Of a stretch of 64,000 nucleotides of DNA, positions 11,463-24,726 are shown in pieces. The DNA comes from Portulaca oleracea (taxonomy: Eukaryota; Streptophyta; Magnoliopsida; Caryophyllales; Portulacaceae). Both the position numbers and the translations under genes were made by a program. Below the pieces are notes generated by a model. That model saw nothing but the letters and a program-made list of their open reading frames with translations, had not been told where the DNA came from and made no database searches. The stretch is from positions 31,937,317 to 32,001,316 of the forward strand of contig CM055876.1 in NCBI GenBank assembly GCA_029582165.1, read 5' to 3'. Positions within the stretch are counted from its first letter, which is position 1, and each line of letters starts with the position of its first letter.

Positions 11463-14400
11463 GGGAACAGGATCATATTGCGCAAAGTGGGAGTGAACCA
11501 GCACCTGTTGATGGTGTGGGCGACAAAGACAAGACACAAAAGTAAGTTGGGTTGTGTTTGTAAGATATGATCGTTTTAGTTGAAGTTGAAAATACATGGC
11601 ATGTTGTGGTCTGCTGGTATTCATTCTGAAATAGCCAGATGTTCATTTGGTGTAAAATGGATGTTCATTTATAACAAAGTTCATGTTCATTTTTCATAAT
11701 GGGTGTTCATCTGCAACATTGCCTGATGTTAATCTGATCTATAATGAATGTTCATATTGATACAACCAGGTGTGTACTTGACTTTGCTGACAACAACACG
11801 GCCCGTGTCCTCTCGTTTGACATGGTGACAAACATTTTGTCTGACATGAAAAACAAGACAGTTGACGTGGGTGAGCCATCAAGCCCTGTGCGGACGCGTA
11901 TTGAGAGATGCGGAACCGATTATTGGCGTGAAGTGCACAAATCCCCGTTCGAAACCCCCCAACTGGCACAAAATTCCCCCGTGGCCCCCCTAGATAAGGA
12001 GGCATCCCCCATTATTGATCGACGAAACTTCTACAAGGGTAAAGCGAAAGTGGAAGAGAACGCTCGAGTCTCTAAACACAGATCGTTGCGGCGCATCGAA
12101 TGAAACGTATGTTGAGATTCAATTACTGATTATGTACTATTGTCATAAGTAATTCTAAATTCAACATATCGTATGTTGCCCGTGATGCCTGATGTGTTTG
12201 TATGTGAATCGGCGGTGAAAATTTACGGTCGGGGCGGATGCATTCAAGAAAGGATACACTAGGAGGGCAAAGAAGACAAATTCAGCTCCAGCCCCCAGTA
12301 AAAGTGGTAACGTTACGACTGTGGCTGGGTCATCGCGTCCCAAACGTGACCATGACCGAGGTGAGGACAAATTGGTGAAAGGCAAAACTAAACGGCAGCG
12401 CGTTCATGTAGTTGATGAGGATGACGAGTTGCCGAAAAAAAGAAGTAGCATTACAACTATGGCTGGGTCATCGCGTCCCAAACGTGGGTTGGACCATGAC
12501 CGAGGTGAGGACAAATTGGTGAAAGGCAAAACAAAACGGAAGGGGGTTCGTGTAGTTGATGAAGATGGCAGCCTTGATCGAGATCAATCGATCGGTCTTG
12601 GGTTGCCGAGTCAAACATCATTTCACACGAGAATGTCGCCAAGGCGGTTTTGTAAGATGATGGAATGTCTAGAGGGGCCGCAAAAGGCAGCCGTTGTTGA
12701 GATGGGGTTCAAATGTTTCCTAGACTTTCGCTTGAAACAAATACCCGGCGAACTTGCAAAATGGTTGCTTGAACGCTTCAACCCATATTCGCTCACTCTC
12801 GAGGTCGATGTCGGCAAGCACATCCCCATTACCCCGCTGGACGTTTACATTACGATGGGGATCCCGTATGGCGATGAACCCATCGAAGAAGTTCTTGACG
12901 GGAGGGTGGGGGATGATGAGTACAATGAGGTGCTCAGTGAATTGAGATCGGACTGGGGTTTACAAGATGGTAGTCCATTGTTGTCGGATATGCCACAATT
13001 GATTTTGGGGTACGACGACGGGGGAGCAAAATTTAGGAGACATTTCATATTGTACATGGTTGCCACATTCTTCCACGGCAACCAACAACGTAACTGCTCC
13101 CCAATATTTGTGAAGAACGTGAAAAACATCGAACGTATCGCCAACCTTGATTGGTGTACATATACGGTAGACCGTCTTGTGGATGCGCACAAAAAATGGG
13201 TGGACAAACAAACGCGAATGTTTTTTGAGGTCGATAATATTCTTGATGGTATGTAATGTCTACTCGTTGATTTTATTAAGATTAGTATATTTCATTCTGA
13301 TGTTCATCTTATAATGAACTAGTGTTCATTTGGAAATCACTTGATGCGCATTTAAAATTGTCTTTATGTTAATCGATCAATGGGATAATGTTAATCGCAC
13401 CTGCTTGTACTAGATGCTATACTTCGATAGGATTGTGTGCACTTACCGGCCAGAACGTAGACAGTTCCCAACAATGTGTGCGTGGTCAGAGAAAATTTTG
13501 AAGGACAGGATCTCGGAGGAGGTTACAAGGAAGGCCTTTGGCAAGGGAAGACTGGACACACGTCTCACTGATCCAGATATCGACAAGATGGTTCGTCGGA
13601 AAACCGGTGATGCATCAGAGCATTCGGATCTTCAGGTTAGTGATGTCATTATGTTTAATTAGTGTAGGTTGACATATGATTATTTGTGTTGATGTTCATT
13701 TCGTTTACACGAACTGATCATTTTCGTTCGTGCTCATGTCCATTTTTTGGTTATATTTGGTTGATTTTAACTTTATGATCATTTCTTTGCCAATTAGTAG
13801 GCAATCGTTGTTTGTTTTTCCGTATACACTGACGTTCAAATAAGATTATACTGAAGTTTGTTTCCATTAACTCTGCTTGCTTCTGTTTTTTGGTCAAACT
13901 CCTTTTCTGTTGGTGTTGATTATCATTTCATGGCAATCTTTGTATGCTGAATGTTCATATCGTATATACGGAATGATCATCTGCGTTTATACTGAATGTT
14001 CATTTGAGTCTTATGATGGTCGTTATTACGTCATGTTTATTTTAAATTATATTAACATTTCATTGATCTTTGGTGTGTTTCATCTTGGATTATGATTTCT
14101 TTGATGTATTTTTACAGGGCGAACTCCAATCGTTGAATAATTCATTGAAGAAATTGATTGATTTACGGGTCGAGATTTCGTTAACTATTGACCGGATTGG
14201 GCGGAAGTATAAGGATGCGGGGGAGGTAGATGATATTAAAAGGCAAGTGAGTGACATGCTATCCTCGCTAACATCACAGTACGGGGCAACTAGTGAAGAC
14301 CCAAAAGCAACTCAGCCTGATGCAAACAACAATGTTGAATGTCAATATGAGCCCGACAATGAGACCAATCGTGCTGAGCCTAGTGACCCCGTGTCATGCA

Positions 14401-16727
14401 CCCCCCGCGAGTTGCGTCTGTCCGAAGAGGATGATGCATTTTGGTTGCGACCATCTATGGATGCGTTTTTCGTTAAAATGGACCGTATCGTTGAGCGCTT
14501 GTTAAACCGGGACCCCACTATGCCTAATTTCGACTTGATACCACACATGACCCTGCCTACACCACGAGACCTCCGCGATCCGATTCGGCGTAGGGGCGTC
14601 GGCGAGTGGGACTCGACTAGTGCGAGTTGATCTTGGCCGCATGCGAGGAAGATGACGACGCTCCACACATTGTTGACCCCGTCACATCTGTAAGCCGCCC
14701 AAGCACCGGCCCAAGAATGAAGACTCCAAATTTTTCTGGCGACGCGATAAGCGATGATGTTTGTAGGTCACCATCGAAAGGAAAAATGGTTCTCGACACC
14801 CCACATGGAGTAATGTTTGTTGGTGAACCTGATCCATCTGTCCCAGATCCCTCTCTCCATCCTCAAATGGGGCGAAGGAATCCCAAGAGGAAGACCAAAA
14901 GGCTACTGGCGACCTCGTTCCTGTTTCTGCGAGGGCGATCGTACCTCATGGCCGATCTGTGGAGAGGATCATTAGTGACTATGTCTTCCTTGAACCGTCA
15001 TCCGTACCAGGCTTGGACCCTGAGTAAGTCAACCTACCTTTTCATGCTAAAAATTTTGATGGTTCATGTTTTGATGTCCTGATGATCTTGTTCGATGTTC
15101 ATTTCATGTGTGGGATATGTTCATTTCACGTGTGTTAGATGTTCATTTCATGTGTGGGATATATTCATATATAAAATTATCACATCGTTTGATCTGGATG
15201 GTCACCGGTGTGATATGTGATGTTCTTTTGTGATTCTTTTTATAGTTGTAAATCCTGATAGTAACCCCCACCGTGGTTGTTCATGTGTCTGATGATTCTT
15301 TTTATAGTTGTAAATCCTGATAGTTTGTGACATGATATACATTCCCCTTGTTTGATGGTAAATTTTTGTTCATTTGTATATGTGATGTTCGTTAGTTATG
15401 ACCCCCGTGTTTGATGGTAAATTTTTGTTGCACATTAAAAGTGTGGATAATGTGCATTCGGCTTTGATCATGTCTCGTTCGTGGGGTTTGCAGTGAAAAA
15501 CTATATGAGTCAGACTTTGCGGTCGCAACTAGATCAGAGATGGAGTCACTGGCTCCGGGGCGTCACGTATCGGATAGCATGCTGAACATTTGTAGCAAGT
15601 ACTTAAATGACATGGAAAGGAAACGTTGCTCTACGACACCATCACGCTTATTCATCCCTTCAGAATGCACTGTATGTATTGTATGTTACTTAACAATGTG
15701 ATATGTTCCCCATACCGTTTATAATGAAAACATTTGTTCTGTGAAACTATCAAGGCGAAGTTGTGCTAAATGCATGAGTACGAAAAGACATCGTTTGAGG
15801 AACGTTCAGCTACATTCAACGAGCTCGTGGCACGTGAGGTTGAACGGTGCAATGGTTGGATTAATTTCAAGGCGGTTCAGATGGTACTCAACCCTCCCCC
15901 CCCCCCCCACACACACACATGTTTTATTTCTTTTATTTGATTTCAATCGTGTATGGACACCCACTTATGTCGAAAATGGCTGACAGTTGTGCTACCTATC
16001 TGTATAATGAACATCTAGTAATGGTCTAATGAACATTAGTAAATGATGTGATGAACATCACTAATGCTTCAAGCCCAATTACATGCAGATCATGGCACCA
16101 TTGTACTACAAAGACCACTACTTTCTTTTCTGCTTGGATATGCGAAAGAAAAACAATGAAGTAGTGTACATCATTGTGACCGCATGAAACAGCCGAAACA
16201 GGACTTTATCTCACCGCAAGGCATATGGGCAAGTGCTCGATGAAATGGTATTTATTTTGTTCACTAATTTCATACAGCTGTATACTTTTATTAAATTATA
16301 TGATAGCAGCTCAAAATTGCTTCATATGCAGTCGGACATGCTTTCCATCTGCCAAAAGTCTATGGTACATGGGCGCGATGTTGTGACGAAGTTGAGCAAG
16401 CCTTTACGGATGCATTGGCGGTCGGCGACAAACAAGATGGGCGATGGCGTTTCTTGTATCGTCATATGGAAACATTCTTCGACCCCACCAACTGGGAATG
16501 TGGTCTAGAAGAGGACGATGTAAGTCAGCATGCTAAATCAGCATTTGTTGACTTCATATATTGTTGAAATAAACTTAACAACTTTTTATTTTCAGCAAGA
16601 GATGTTAGATGTGTTGAGGAGCAGATATTGCCACACCCTGATCATGTATGATGGGAACCAGTTGAAGGGCGATGTCCAAACGAAAGCAACCAATTGGTTC
16701 AGGACGGGCTCGATTGCAATGCCTTGA
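11463..16727 (+). pseudogene. PMD plus Ulp1/C48 peptidase-like gene of element B, broken
   Basis: Probable exons are 11463-11551, 11771-12112, about 12200-13250, 13413-13635, 14117-15026, 15491-15673, about 15757-15880, 16089-16252, 16331-16520 and 16597-16727. The 12590-13250 part matches the plant mobile domain: FLDFRLKQIPGELAKWLLER, then ITPLDVYITMGIP, then RRHFILYMVATFF. The 14117-14630 part looks helical. The last exons resemble Ulp1 (SUMO protease, C48): YYKDHYFLFCLDM carries the expected His, and RHMETFFDPTNWECGL and LRSRYCHTL follow. Where relatives have the catalytic DCG, this copy reads DGRWRFL. Frames shift near 14630, 14870 and 16180, and TGA (12101) interrupts. It is judged inactive. 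Confidence 0.7.
12300..12570 (+). repeat. Internal duplication in the PMD gene
   Basis: About 135 bp is repeated in tandem, so the protein reads AGSSRPKR, DHDRGEDKLVKGKTKR and VVDED twice (near 12322-12420 and 12459-12560). The basic KGKTKR repeats could act in nuclear targeting, but that is inference. Confidence 0.85.
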
Positions 16728-17858
16728 ATTGTAGCTACTTCATGCTTTGATCAGTTGATATTCTGTTTGTGGTGACTTAACGTAAACTAACACCATGTGC
16801 GTTTTTTGCTATTTTGTATGTCAAACTATGGGATATTGTATTGGTTTGAACATCTGCGGAATTAATAGCATGGTAATGTGACATGATCATCATATATGTG
16901 CCAAAATGTACATCACGTGCATAAGAAATGAACATTATGTGATGATAAGCATTTAAGTACTTATGGAATGAACCTTAAGTTCAAAAATCGTGGACAATCA
17001 TTTAAGTTAAATTCCCCACCCAAGTTGGATTCAACAATCACCAATAAATCCATTAACAAATATAGAATGAACATTAAGGTTTGTTTTAATGAACATTCAG
17101 AATTATTCAAATGAACATTAAGTACTTGTGAATACTTGAGGAAAATGCACGTTTGTTATCATGGTAAGAGAATTATGGAATCCAGTTGAAGAATAGGAAA
17201 TGTTGCCACCGATATTCCATTAAGAAATTATGTTATGAATGTGTAATGTATAAGAATTATGGAATGAACATGAAGGTCTGTTATCATGGTATTTCTCAAA
17301 TGAACATTACGTACTTGTGAAGTAAGTATAAATTGATTGTGTTATGTATATAAAGTAATTATGGAATCAACATGGAGGTCGAGTATTGAAATGAACTTTT
17401 AAGAACTTCTGGAATGAACATTAAGTACTTCTTAAATAAACATTAATTACTTATGAAATGAGCATGAATTGATTGTGCAATGTTTATCAAGTATTTAACT
17501 ATCATGTAATTAGCCCACAAATAATCCAGCTTTTGCCACTAAAAATTGATTGTGTTATGTATATCAAGTATTTAAGTTCATGTGGTGTTTGTCACCCAAA
17601 TGCATTAGCTATCATATAATTAGCCCAAACACTTTTTGTAAATGTACAAGTAGAATAAACGGCTACTAATATTGAAAATAGATACCATAAATTCAAATCA
17701 GTTTCACATGTTCATTCATGGACAAAAACGATCTGATCCAAACGTCAACAACAGAACATAAAGCATAACATATAACAAAACATAAAAGCAAAACGAACAT
17801 CAAGTTCCTGTGAAATAAAGCAAAATGAACATCAAGTTTTTGCGCACTATTTGTTACA

Positions 17859-20800
17859 TCAACCAAAACGCTCTGGACAAGTCCTGGCGTCATGCGATGC
17901 TATCTGGCCGCAACAATGACACCTTCTAGCACGCGCCCTTGTGTCAGTGGCAACCTCCATTGCTGTCTTCGTCCTCTTGCCTCTTCCCTTCGTGGCTGAA
18001 GCCGGTGGGGGGTGAATGGTAAGCTCTGTAGGGACAGATGTTCCAAAATACGTTTCAAAGTCAGTAGACGCGTTGCTCGATGGCCCTCCAACACTTAATG
18101 ACTCCAGCCTTAAGATCATAGCATTTGTTTGATCAATGATCAACCTCAGCTTTGTTTCATCCCCGTCAGCAATGTCCATGCACTTATAAAATGATCTCCA
18201 TGCCTCGTTACTCAATTGTTTCTTCCGGGTTACCTTGTAATATCAAATATGAATTGCGAGAACATCAACTATAACTGAGATGAATTCCATAAATGACAGT
18301 ATGAAAACGAAGGTGGGTGTGTGTGTAAATGAACATGAACATGTGGTATGACAATTCAAACTGCACATCAATTATGATTGACATGAACCTCAACTATAAC
18401 TGGCATGATCATCAGGTACATTTGAGATGAATTTTCACAATTATGAACCTCCGTGAACATCAAACATATGATTAATGTTACCAGTATAAACTAACACTGA
18501 ATGTAGTGAAACAATGGGTTTTCATGTTACCTTGTCGCATCCCTCTGTGACAATACGGTCCACATTGAATCGGTACCGCTTCGCCGCGTTCTTTGTCCAA
18601 CGTTCAACTATTAGTGTCGATGGGATGTGGTCAAAATGATGGATGACAAGCAAAGCATGTGCACAGGGGATCCCTTGCAGGCTGTAATATGGGCAATCAC
18701 AAGTTATATCGTTCGTCAACTTGTTGCGCACAACATGTCTGGCCTTTTTATCACCCTTTTGACGTATTGTGTAAGTGGCATCATGTTCCACTTCCCCCAT
18801 CTCTGAGATGTAACAGTCATTTACAGCATCCACAAGTTGTTGTTGGAACAACCGGAAATTCCGATGCGTGTATATTGTTCTGGCATGCCTCTCAATCGCG
18901 ACAGCGTCTCCAATGCGGCGATGAATTACGTGTCGCATGGTCAAGTTCTACAACACGGTTTATTGAGCATCAGCGCATGTTCAAATCTAGCCCAAAACTC
19001 AACAAAACTCAAAGTTGGGCACATTAGTTTCCGAACATTGAGTTTTCACTTTCGACCGGATGTCGTCAGAAACCCCCGAGGGGATGGTCCGTGAAATGCG
19101 CATGAACCCATTCCGCCCTTTTCTCATATATGTCGACCAACCATGAATTCTCGGAGAGCTCGTATTTCTCAATCATTGCAGCCCACATTTCCTCAAACTT
19201 CGTCCGAGTCTCGGTGCCCACGCGCAATTTGATGTCGTTGATGAACTCCTCACACCCATTCAACTTGTGTCCAACCTTTTCGGGGAGTTTGCTTTGATGT
19301 GCCATATCAATACACATTTCATCATTAAAATAAAGATTAATATGCACATACTCTAATCCTGTGTATTGTATCACACATGAACGTCCAATGATGATAAATT
19401 GAACATCAAGACCCACCATTCAAATGACATTTTTAACCAAACACAATAAACCCCATATAATGACTACATAGGACGATCATTAACCGATGCCCAAAATGAC
19501 CATTAAATTTGTGAAATGAACATCTATTCATAGTATCACGAACATGTACATATAATGGATAAAACATATAATGCAAGTGAAACCACAGAAACATGATCAT
19601 TTATGCACATTCATATGTCCATCAATCATCCATATGAACATCAACTACCTTGTGAAATGGACATATACGTATAGTCACTTGAACATACACATATTGAAAT
19701 GAAGGTCATTCTGTTATACACAACGAACCTCAAGTGCCAAAGCAATGAACATCAAGCCATACTGAAATGCACATGTGTATACATACCTGTGGATCGAATT
19801 AGTGAACACTGTGTCAACCCCTTTTTTTATCGCCAAGTCCTGATCGGTGACTATCGTATCAGGATGATAGTCTTGCATTGCGTCAGCGAACTTCTGAAAC
19901 AGCCACACAAACGACGCCGTTTTCTCATCTCTCAATAAACCAGCCCCAAATGACACAAGTTTTCGATGGTGATTAAGCCCAGTGAATGCCGCAAACACCA
20001 TTTTGTACTTGTTTGTCTTGTGCTTTGTGTCGAATGAAATTAGCTCGCCAAACGATGAGTAGTCACGCCTGCTTTCGGAATCACACCAAAACACGCACTT
20101 CAGCTTCTTATCATCATCAACTTCAAATGCATAGTAAAAACCAGGGTCTCTCATCTTGTTCCTCCTCAATATCTCCGCGAACATTTCAGCATCCATGTCG
20201 ACCAACACATTCTTCAACGATTGGTGATAGTTACGCAAGTCTTGTAGCGTACAACCAACACCTTCGTATGACCCGACTGTCTCTTTAAATAGATGAAATG
20301 ACTTCGACGGCCCAACGTTAGCTCTTGAAAACTTGTTCACAAGGTCTATATGAATGCGGCTAACGCTGCGCGCCGACCTCTCTAAATGTCGTTTGCTGGG
20401 CGTTGTGAGTTCATGACTGTGCCCGACGTTGAATGTGACGACCTTAAACTTCCCCTCCTTCGTAGATCGTAGTGTTAACTGCGTACAACCTTCCCTTATA
20501 ACAGTTTACGCCTCCTTGTAACCACCGGCTGACTACTCCATCGCGCCGGGATCAACTTGGCTGTCCTCCGCTTCATCTGACTGCAACCCAGTGAGCCCCC
20601 CTTCGTATATTGTCATTGTCGGCTTCTTCCCCGGAGTCCACCCTTCTTTCGAACAAACAAATACCTTCCATATAGACCCCTTGCTGTCTTTTGTGCGACT
20701 GTAACTACGTACGCTAAAACCAACGCTCACTGCATACTGCTCATAGAACTTCCTCCCTGCCTCAATGGTATCGAATACGCTCTAATTTTGGAACCCATTC

Positions 20801-20956
20801 CTCAGCGGGACAAAATGGAATATATTGTCCGACCTCGTTCATTTGGTAGTCTTGTGGCAGCGGCCAGTGCAAGCACGGTGGAACCTGTTCCCAATACGTC
20901 AACAGTAGCACTGCACCACCGTCGTGAACATCAAGTAATAAGTTAATGAACAACAA
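17859..20956 (-). pseudogene. FAR1-type MULE transposase of element B, broken
   Basis: Reading leftwards: a FAR1 DNA-binding domain (AGRKFYEQYAVSVGFSVRSY, about 20760-20660, then GHSHELTTPSKRHL near 20400). Next comes the MULE catalytic core with SFDTKHKTNKYKMVFAAFTG and the second acidic motif TIVTDQDLAIKKG (20340-19800). After an intron, EEMWAAMIEKYELSENSWLV follows (19300-19070). The SWIM zinc finger comes next (CDCPYYSLQGIPCAHALL, 18720-18640), then a C-terminal CHCCGQIASHDARTCP knuckle and a stop near 17859. Frameshifts or stops lie at about 20765, 20530-20500 and 19060-18950, so the copy is dead. In plants this family mobilises MULEs, and the FAR1/FHY3 regulators derive from it. Confidence 0.85.
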
Positions 20957-21164
20957 CTAATTGTACAATTGACATCATTCAAACGATAAATTAACTCACA
21001 CCTACTGACATGCATGTACACCAAGTTCTGTTTCAAAATTCCATTAACAACAAATAATGTGTGAATGATCAACAACTAATTTTACAATGAACATCAACCA
21101 AATTGCATGAATGAAATTCATCCATTATTATACAAACCACTGTTGCACTGCGATCGAATTTCTT

Positions 21165-22956
21165 CATTATTAGGTAAGCTACTCCTAATTAGTTACTCTC
21201 ATCCCTACTAAGTGATTAATTGATCTCTTTTTCAATTCCTTTACTGCCAACATGAGTGAAATTTATGGGTTTTCATTGTGAATTAGTTGATGGGTGAGTC
21301 AATTTGTGGATGTTTTGTGAGCTTGATTATTCTTGTAGATGTCTAATTTCAAGAAAGTGGGTACACTTACATAGTAATTGATAAATTGATTCTACCCTCT
21401 TTATTGTTTATAACTATGACTAGATTGTAATGACCTAAATTAGTTAGAGCTGGGAACAGCTGACTCGACACGATTACCGACCTGAACCTAACACGATATT
21501 AAACGGGTTTAGGTAGAAATTTTCAACCCGTTTAATTAAATGGGTTGACACGGTAAACCTGTTTAATTAAATGGGTTAGGTTCAGGTCAGAATTTTCAAC
21601 ACAAAAAACACCTACTTAACCCGTTTAATTAGGCATGTTAAATGGGTCAAGTCATTTGCTCGATGATTGTTATCCAATTATATCGTTTATCAATAAACTT
21701 AGGTGCAAGTTAAAGTTAATACTCTTTGAAATATACGTATGACTTGTAATTTTAACTTATATTTATATTTGACTATGAATTAAAATACATCTCTTTATAT
21801 ATAACTCGAATTATATTACCACGCAAATTGTTGTGTATGATATGTCATTATTTCGATCCCATAATGAATTGTTTTGTATAAATGAGTTAATGCTTGAATG
21901 GATAAATTGGTAACTTTATCGTAACACGTCTACTTAAATGGGTAAATAGGTCAAAAAAGGTCAACCCGTTTAAAATTTAAACAGTAAACAGTTTCAATTT
22001 CCAACTCGTTTAATAAATGGTTTAGGTTCAGGTCGGAGAATTTTGAACCCGTTTAAGTTTGACATGAACACAAACCCGACTCGACCTGATTTATTAGCCA
22101 GCTCTAAAATTAGTTAGTGGGTTGTTTTTCTATCATGTATTTTGTAATTTTAACTTTTCCCGTATTAAATTCTAATATATTCTTGGATATATGTATGATT
22201 AATTGGCCTTTTGCAAATGACTAATGAAAGTGCACTCATTGCCCATTAATGTTGATTCAAATAGAGAAGAAAGTGGCTGAGGTTAAGAAGGAAAGTCGAC
22301 ATGCCAAATCTGCCCAGAAAGTCACTTCAGTGAGGACTGGTACATATAAACCAATAATTGATAAGGTTTTTAAACACCAAAGAAAACTCACATCTCCTGT
22401 TTGGAAACAATACGAGTTCCTTGAGCCTGATGAAGATGATAATCTGTTTTGTAAATGTAGAAAAATGTGGGCAAACTTATCCTGGAGACAGCAAACATGG
22501 TACGAGTAATTTGAAAAGGCATTTAGACAATTGTGTGAAGAGGGATTATAGGGATATTGGACAACTTTTGTTGTGAAATTTGTCTGGGTCTTTGGGCAGT
22601 AGACACCTTAACTTTCAACCTGAGAATTTTTTCACAAAAATTTATGGTTGTATGCATTGTGAAGCATGACTTGCTTGTTCAATTATGTGAATATGATGTG
22701 GTCAAGGAATTGTTTTCTTGTTTGAACCCTGATGTGAACATATTGCCAAGGAAGGCAACTCTTAAGTTGTATGCAAGTGAACGGGAAAAAATGAAAGTAT
22801 TTTTGCAATCCTACTCTGATAGGTTATCATTCACCATTGATTGTTAGATTTCCATAAACATTGATGGTTGAACATCACTTACAGCTCACTACATTGATCA
22901 TAATTGGGTTCTGCATACAAAGATCCTAAACTTTTCATTGTTGCCTCCTCCTCATA
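21165..22956 (+). pseudogene. hAT transposase pseudogene, copy 1
   Basis: It is collinear with copy 2 at 40122-41890. The recognisable coding part, 22249-22575, has the BED zinc-finger pattern: SPVWKQYEFLEPDEDDNLF, then a CKC pair, then SNLKRHLDNC. The next frame (22640-22847) reads FSCLNPDVNILPRKATLKLY. Frameshifts separate the pieces. The 3' part is missing because a CACTA-type end begins at 22957, in the middle of sequence still continuous in copy 2. The leader holds a 662-bp hAT MITE. The family is that of Ac-like domesticated and mobile transposases of plants. Confidence 0.8.
21445..22106. mobile_element. hAT MITE, TAGAGCTGG family
   Basis: The ends are TAGAGCTGG and CCAGCTCTA, and the 8-bp target AAATTAGT is duplicated exactly (21437-21444 and 22107-22114). 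The equivalent place in hAT copy 2 (near 40310) is uninterrupted, an empty site. The interior has inverted blocks around AACCCGTTTAATTAAATGGG. Confidence 0.92.
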
Positions 22957-24355
22957 CACTACAAGATGGAAACCCAGAAACGACCTTCATTGTGACTGTT
23001 CATTGAACGGTCGCATTTTTTGGCCGGGCGACCGTTCATTTGCAACTGTTCAATGAACGGTCGCAAATAGTGATCGTTCAGCTGAACGGTCACAACGGGG
23101 CGCGACCGTTCAATTTAATGGTCGCAAGTTTTGTGACCGTTCAATGAATGGTCAGTCTCCAGTGCGACCGGTTATATGAACGGTCGCACGATTTATTGAA
23201 CGGTCGCTAAGGAGCGACCGTTCAATTTAACCGTGCGATCATTCATATAAACGGTCGCAAATGATATTATATTGGGATTCCTTCTCCCTTTCTCCTAACC
23301 ATTGGCTTTTTTCCTCTCTATTGCTACCGACGAGTTCCGCCCACACCGCTGACTTCTGTTGCGTTTTCGCCGTATTCGGCCGCCGCCCGCCGCCTCCCGA
23401 CGCCGGTTAGTATCTCTCCTCTCCCTCCTTATCATTTTTTTTAATCTTTTTGGTGGTTTATAACAATACAACCCGTCCCTCTCACTAGGTAACCACCAAC
23501 CATCCGCCGCCTGCCACTACCTCCGTTGCTGTCACCGCCTCCGACCTGCTCTTACCGGCGACACCTTCTCCTCCCCAGTAAACAGTTTTGAAAATTGTTG
23601 ATTTATGATTAGATTAGTTTTAATTGGATTAATTGTTTGTATATGGATAGAAATATGAGCATGCATAAATTAGTATGAGTTAGGTAAATGTTTGTGTAAA
23701 AATTGTTTAGTTAGTTTTGTTAAAATCATGTTTATTTTTTTGTATAATTTAGTATTTTGGTTGTAAATAATTAGTTTAATGATGTGGGAGGTTCGATAAT
23801 AATTAGGTTTTTATGTATTAGTTTTGTGCAAATAGGTATTTATGACTAATGATGTGCTAGGTTTGTTGTGAATAATTAGTTTAATGTTTGTGTTAGTGTT
23901 CATTAAAATTGTTGAACAATAAGTATTATAGTGAAATGTTTAAGGTATTTGTTATTATTTATGTTAATTTGTTTAAGTTAGACATGATAAATTATGAATT
24001 TTTGATTGATTAAGTTAAAATGATTGTTAAGTTTGTGTATGATTATTAAAGTTTTTATTAACTTTATTATGTTTGTTAATTTGTTTATGTTAAATTTTAT
24101 TATGTTATTAGTTAAGTTTATTATTTATGTTAAAGTTAATATTAACTTTATCAAGTTAGACTTAGAGAGTTTAGGGTTTAGGTTGGTTGGGGCTTGTGCT
24201 AGTACTCTTCGAATTGAAAGAGATATCTTCAAGTTTAGATTATTCATCATGAAAAACCTTGTACAAGGGAAGCTACTAGGATTAGTTGATGAACAAACCA
24301 TAGGAAAAAATGAGGTTTTATTGAAGTTAAGTAGTGCAACGACATTATGAGGAAT
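22957..24355. mobile_element. CACTA-type transposon, one end
   Basis: CACTACAAGATGGAAACC begins at 22957, followed at 22980-23262 by many direct and inverted copies of GAACGGTCGC. Such subterminal repeat blocks are typical of CACTA (En/Spm) elements. It interrupts the hAT pseudogene after CCTCATA. The matching TCTTGTAGTG end was not found, so the element is truncated or extended by later insertions. After the repeats, 23300-23580 is GC-rich with CCG-type runs, possibly a captured gene leader. 23590-24340 is AT-rich and non-coding as far as I can see. Confidence 0.7.
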
Positions 24356-24560
24356 CACAACAAGAAAAATAGGTTTGGGCAACAAATTCAGAATACTTTG
24401 GGCAACAAACAATTATTATTGCATTAGTTTAAAATATGACAACCAAATATTTTTGTAGTTAAATATATTAAATGTGGCAACAAAAATTTTTTTTTGTTGC
24501 AATTGACATAAATTAAGCCACAATTTAAATTTTGTTGCCACAAATTAAGCCCACTAGTAA
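24356..24560. mobile_element. Probable second CACTA-like end
   Basis: CACAACAAGAAAAATAGG at 24356 resembles the common plant CACTA terminus with one or two changes. Nearby GGGCAACAAA and TTGTTGCC copies on both strands look like subterminal repeats. Its extent is unknown. Confidence 0.45.
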
Positions 24561-24726
24561 ATTTAGGCCCATTAATGATACAGTACAGTGAGTCACTGTT
24601 CTTCCCCGCAAATCATAACATATAACCGTGTGTACACAGCAAGGTGTGTACGGGGGAGTATAACCCACGCGCTATAAATTAAAAAAACACAAGCTCATTT
24701 TCAATTTTTAACCCTAAATCGAATGC

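Larger units (their letters stand above)
10201..21160. mobile_element. Element B: large Ulp1/PMD-bearing MULE, right end lost
   Basis: The left end (GGGAATAGATATAATGAGAA) follows a TA tract and resembles the ends of A and E. The body holds two convergent genes: PMD plus Ulp1-like on + (about 11463-16727) and a FAR1-type transposase on - (20956-17859). Between and inside the exons, the + gene is sprinkled with GATGTTCAT and the - gene with its complement. No inverted copy of the left end was found after the transposase. The element seems truncated before the hAT sequence that starts near 21165. Ulp1-carrying MULEs (such as Arabidopsis KAONASHI) are known; B is inferred to be of that kind. Confidence 0.8.
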
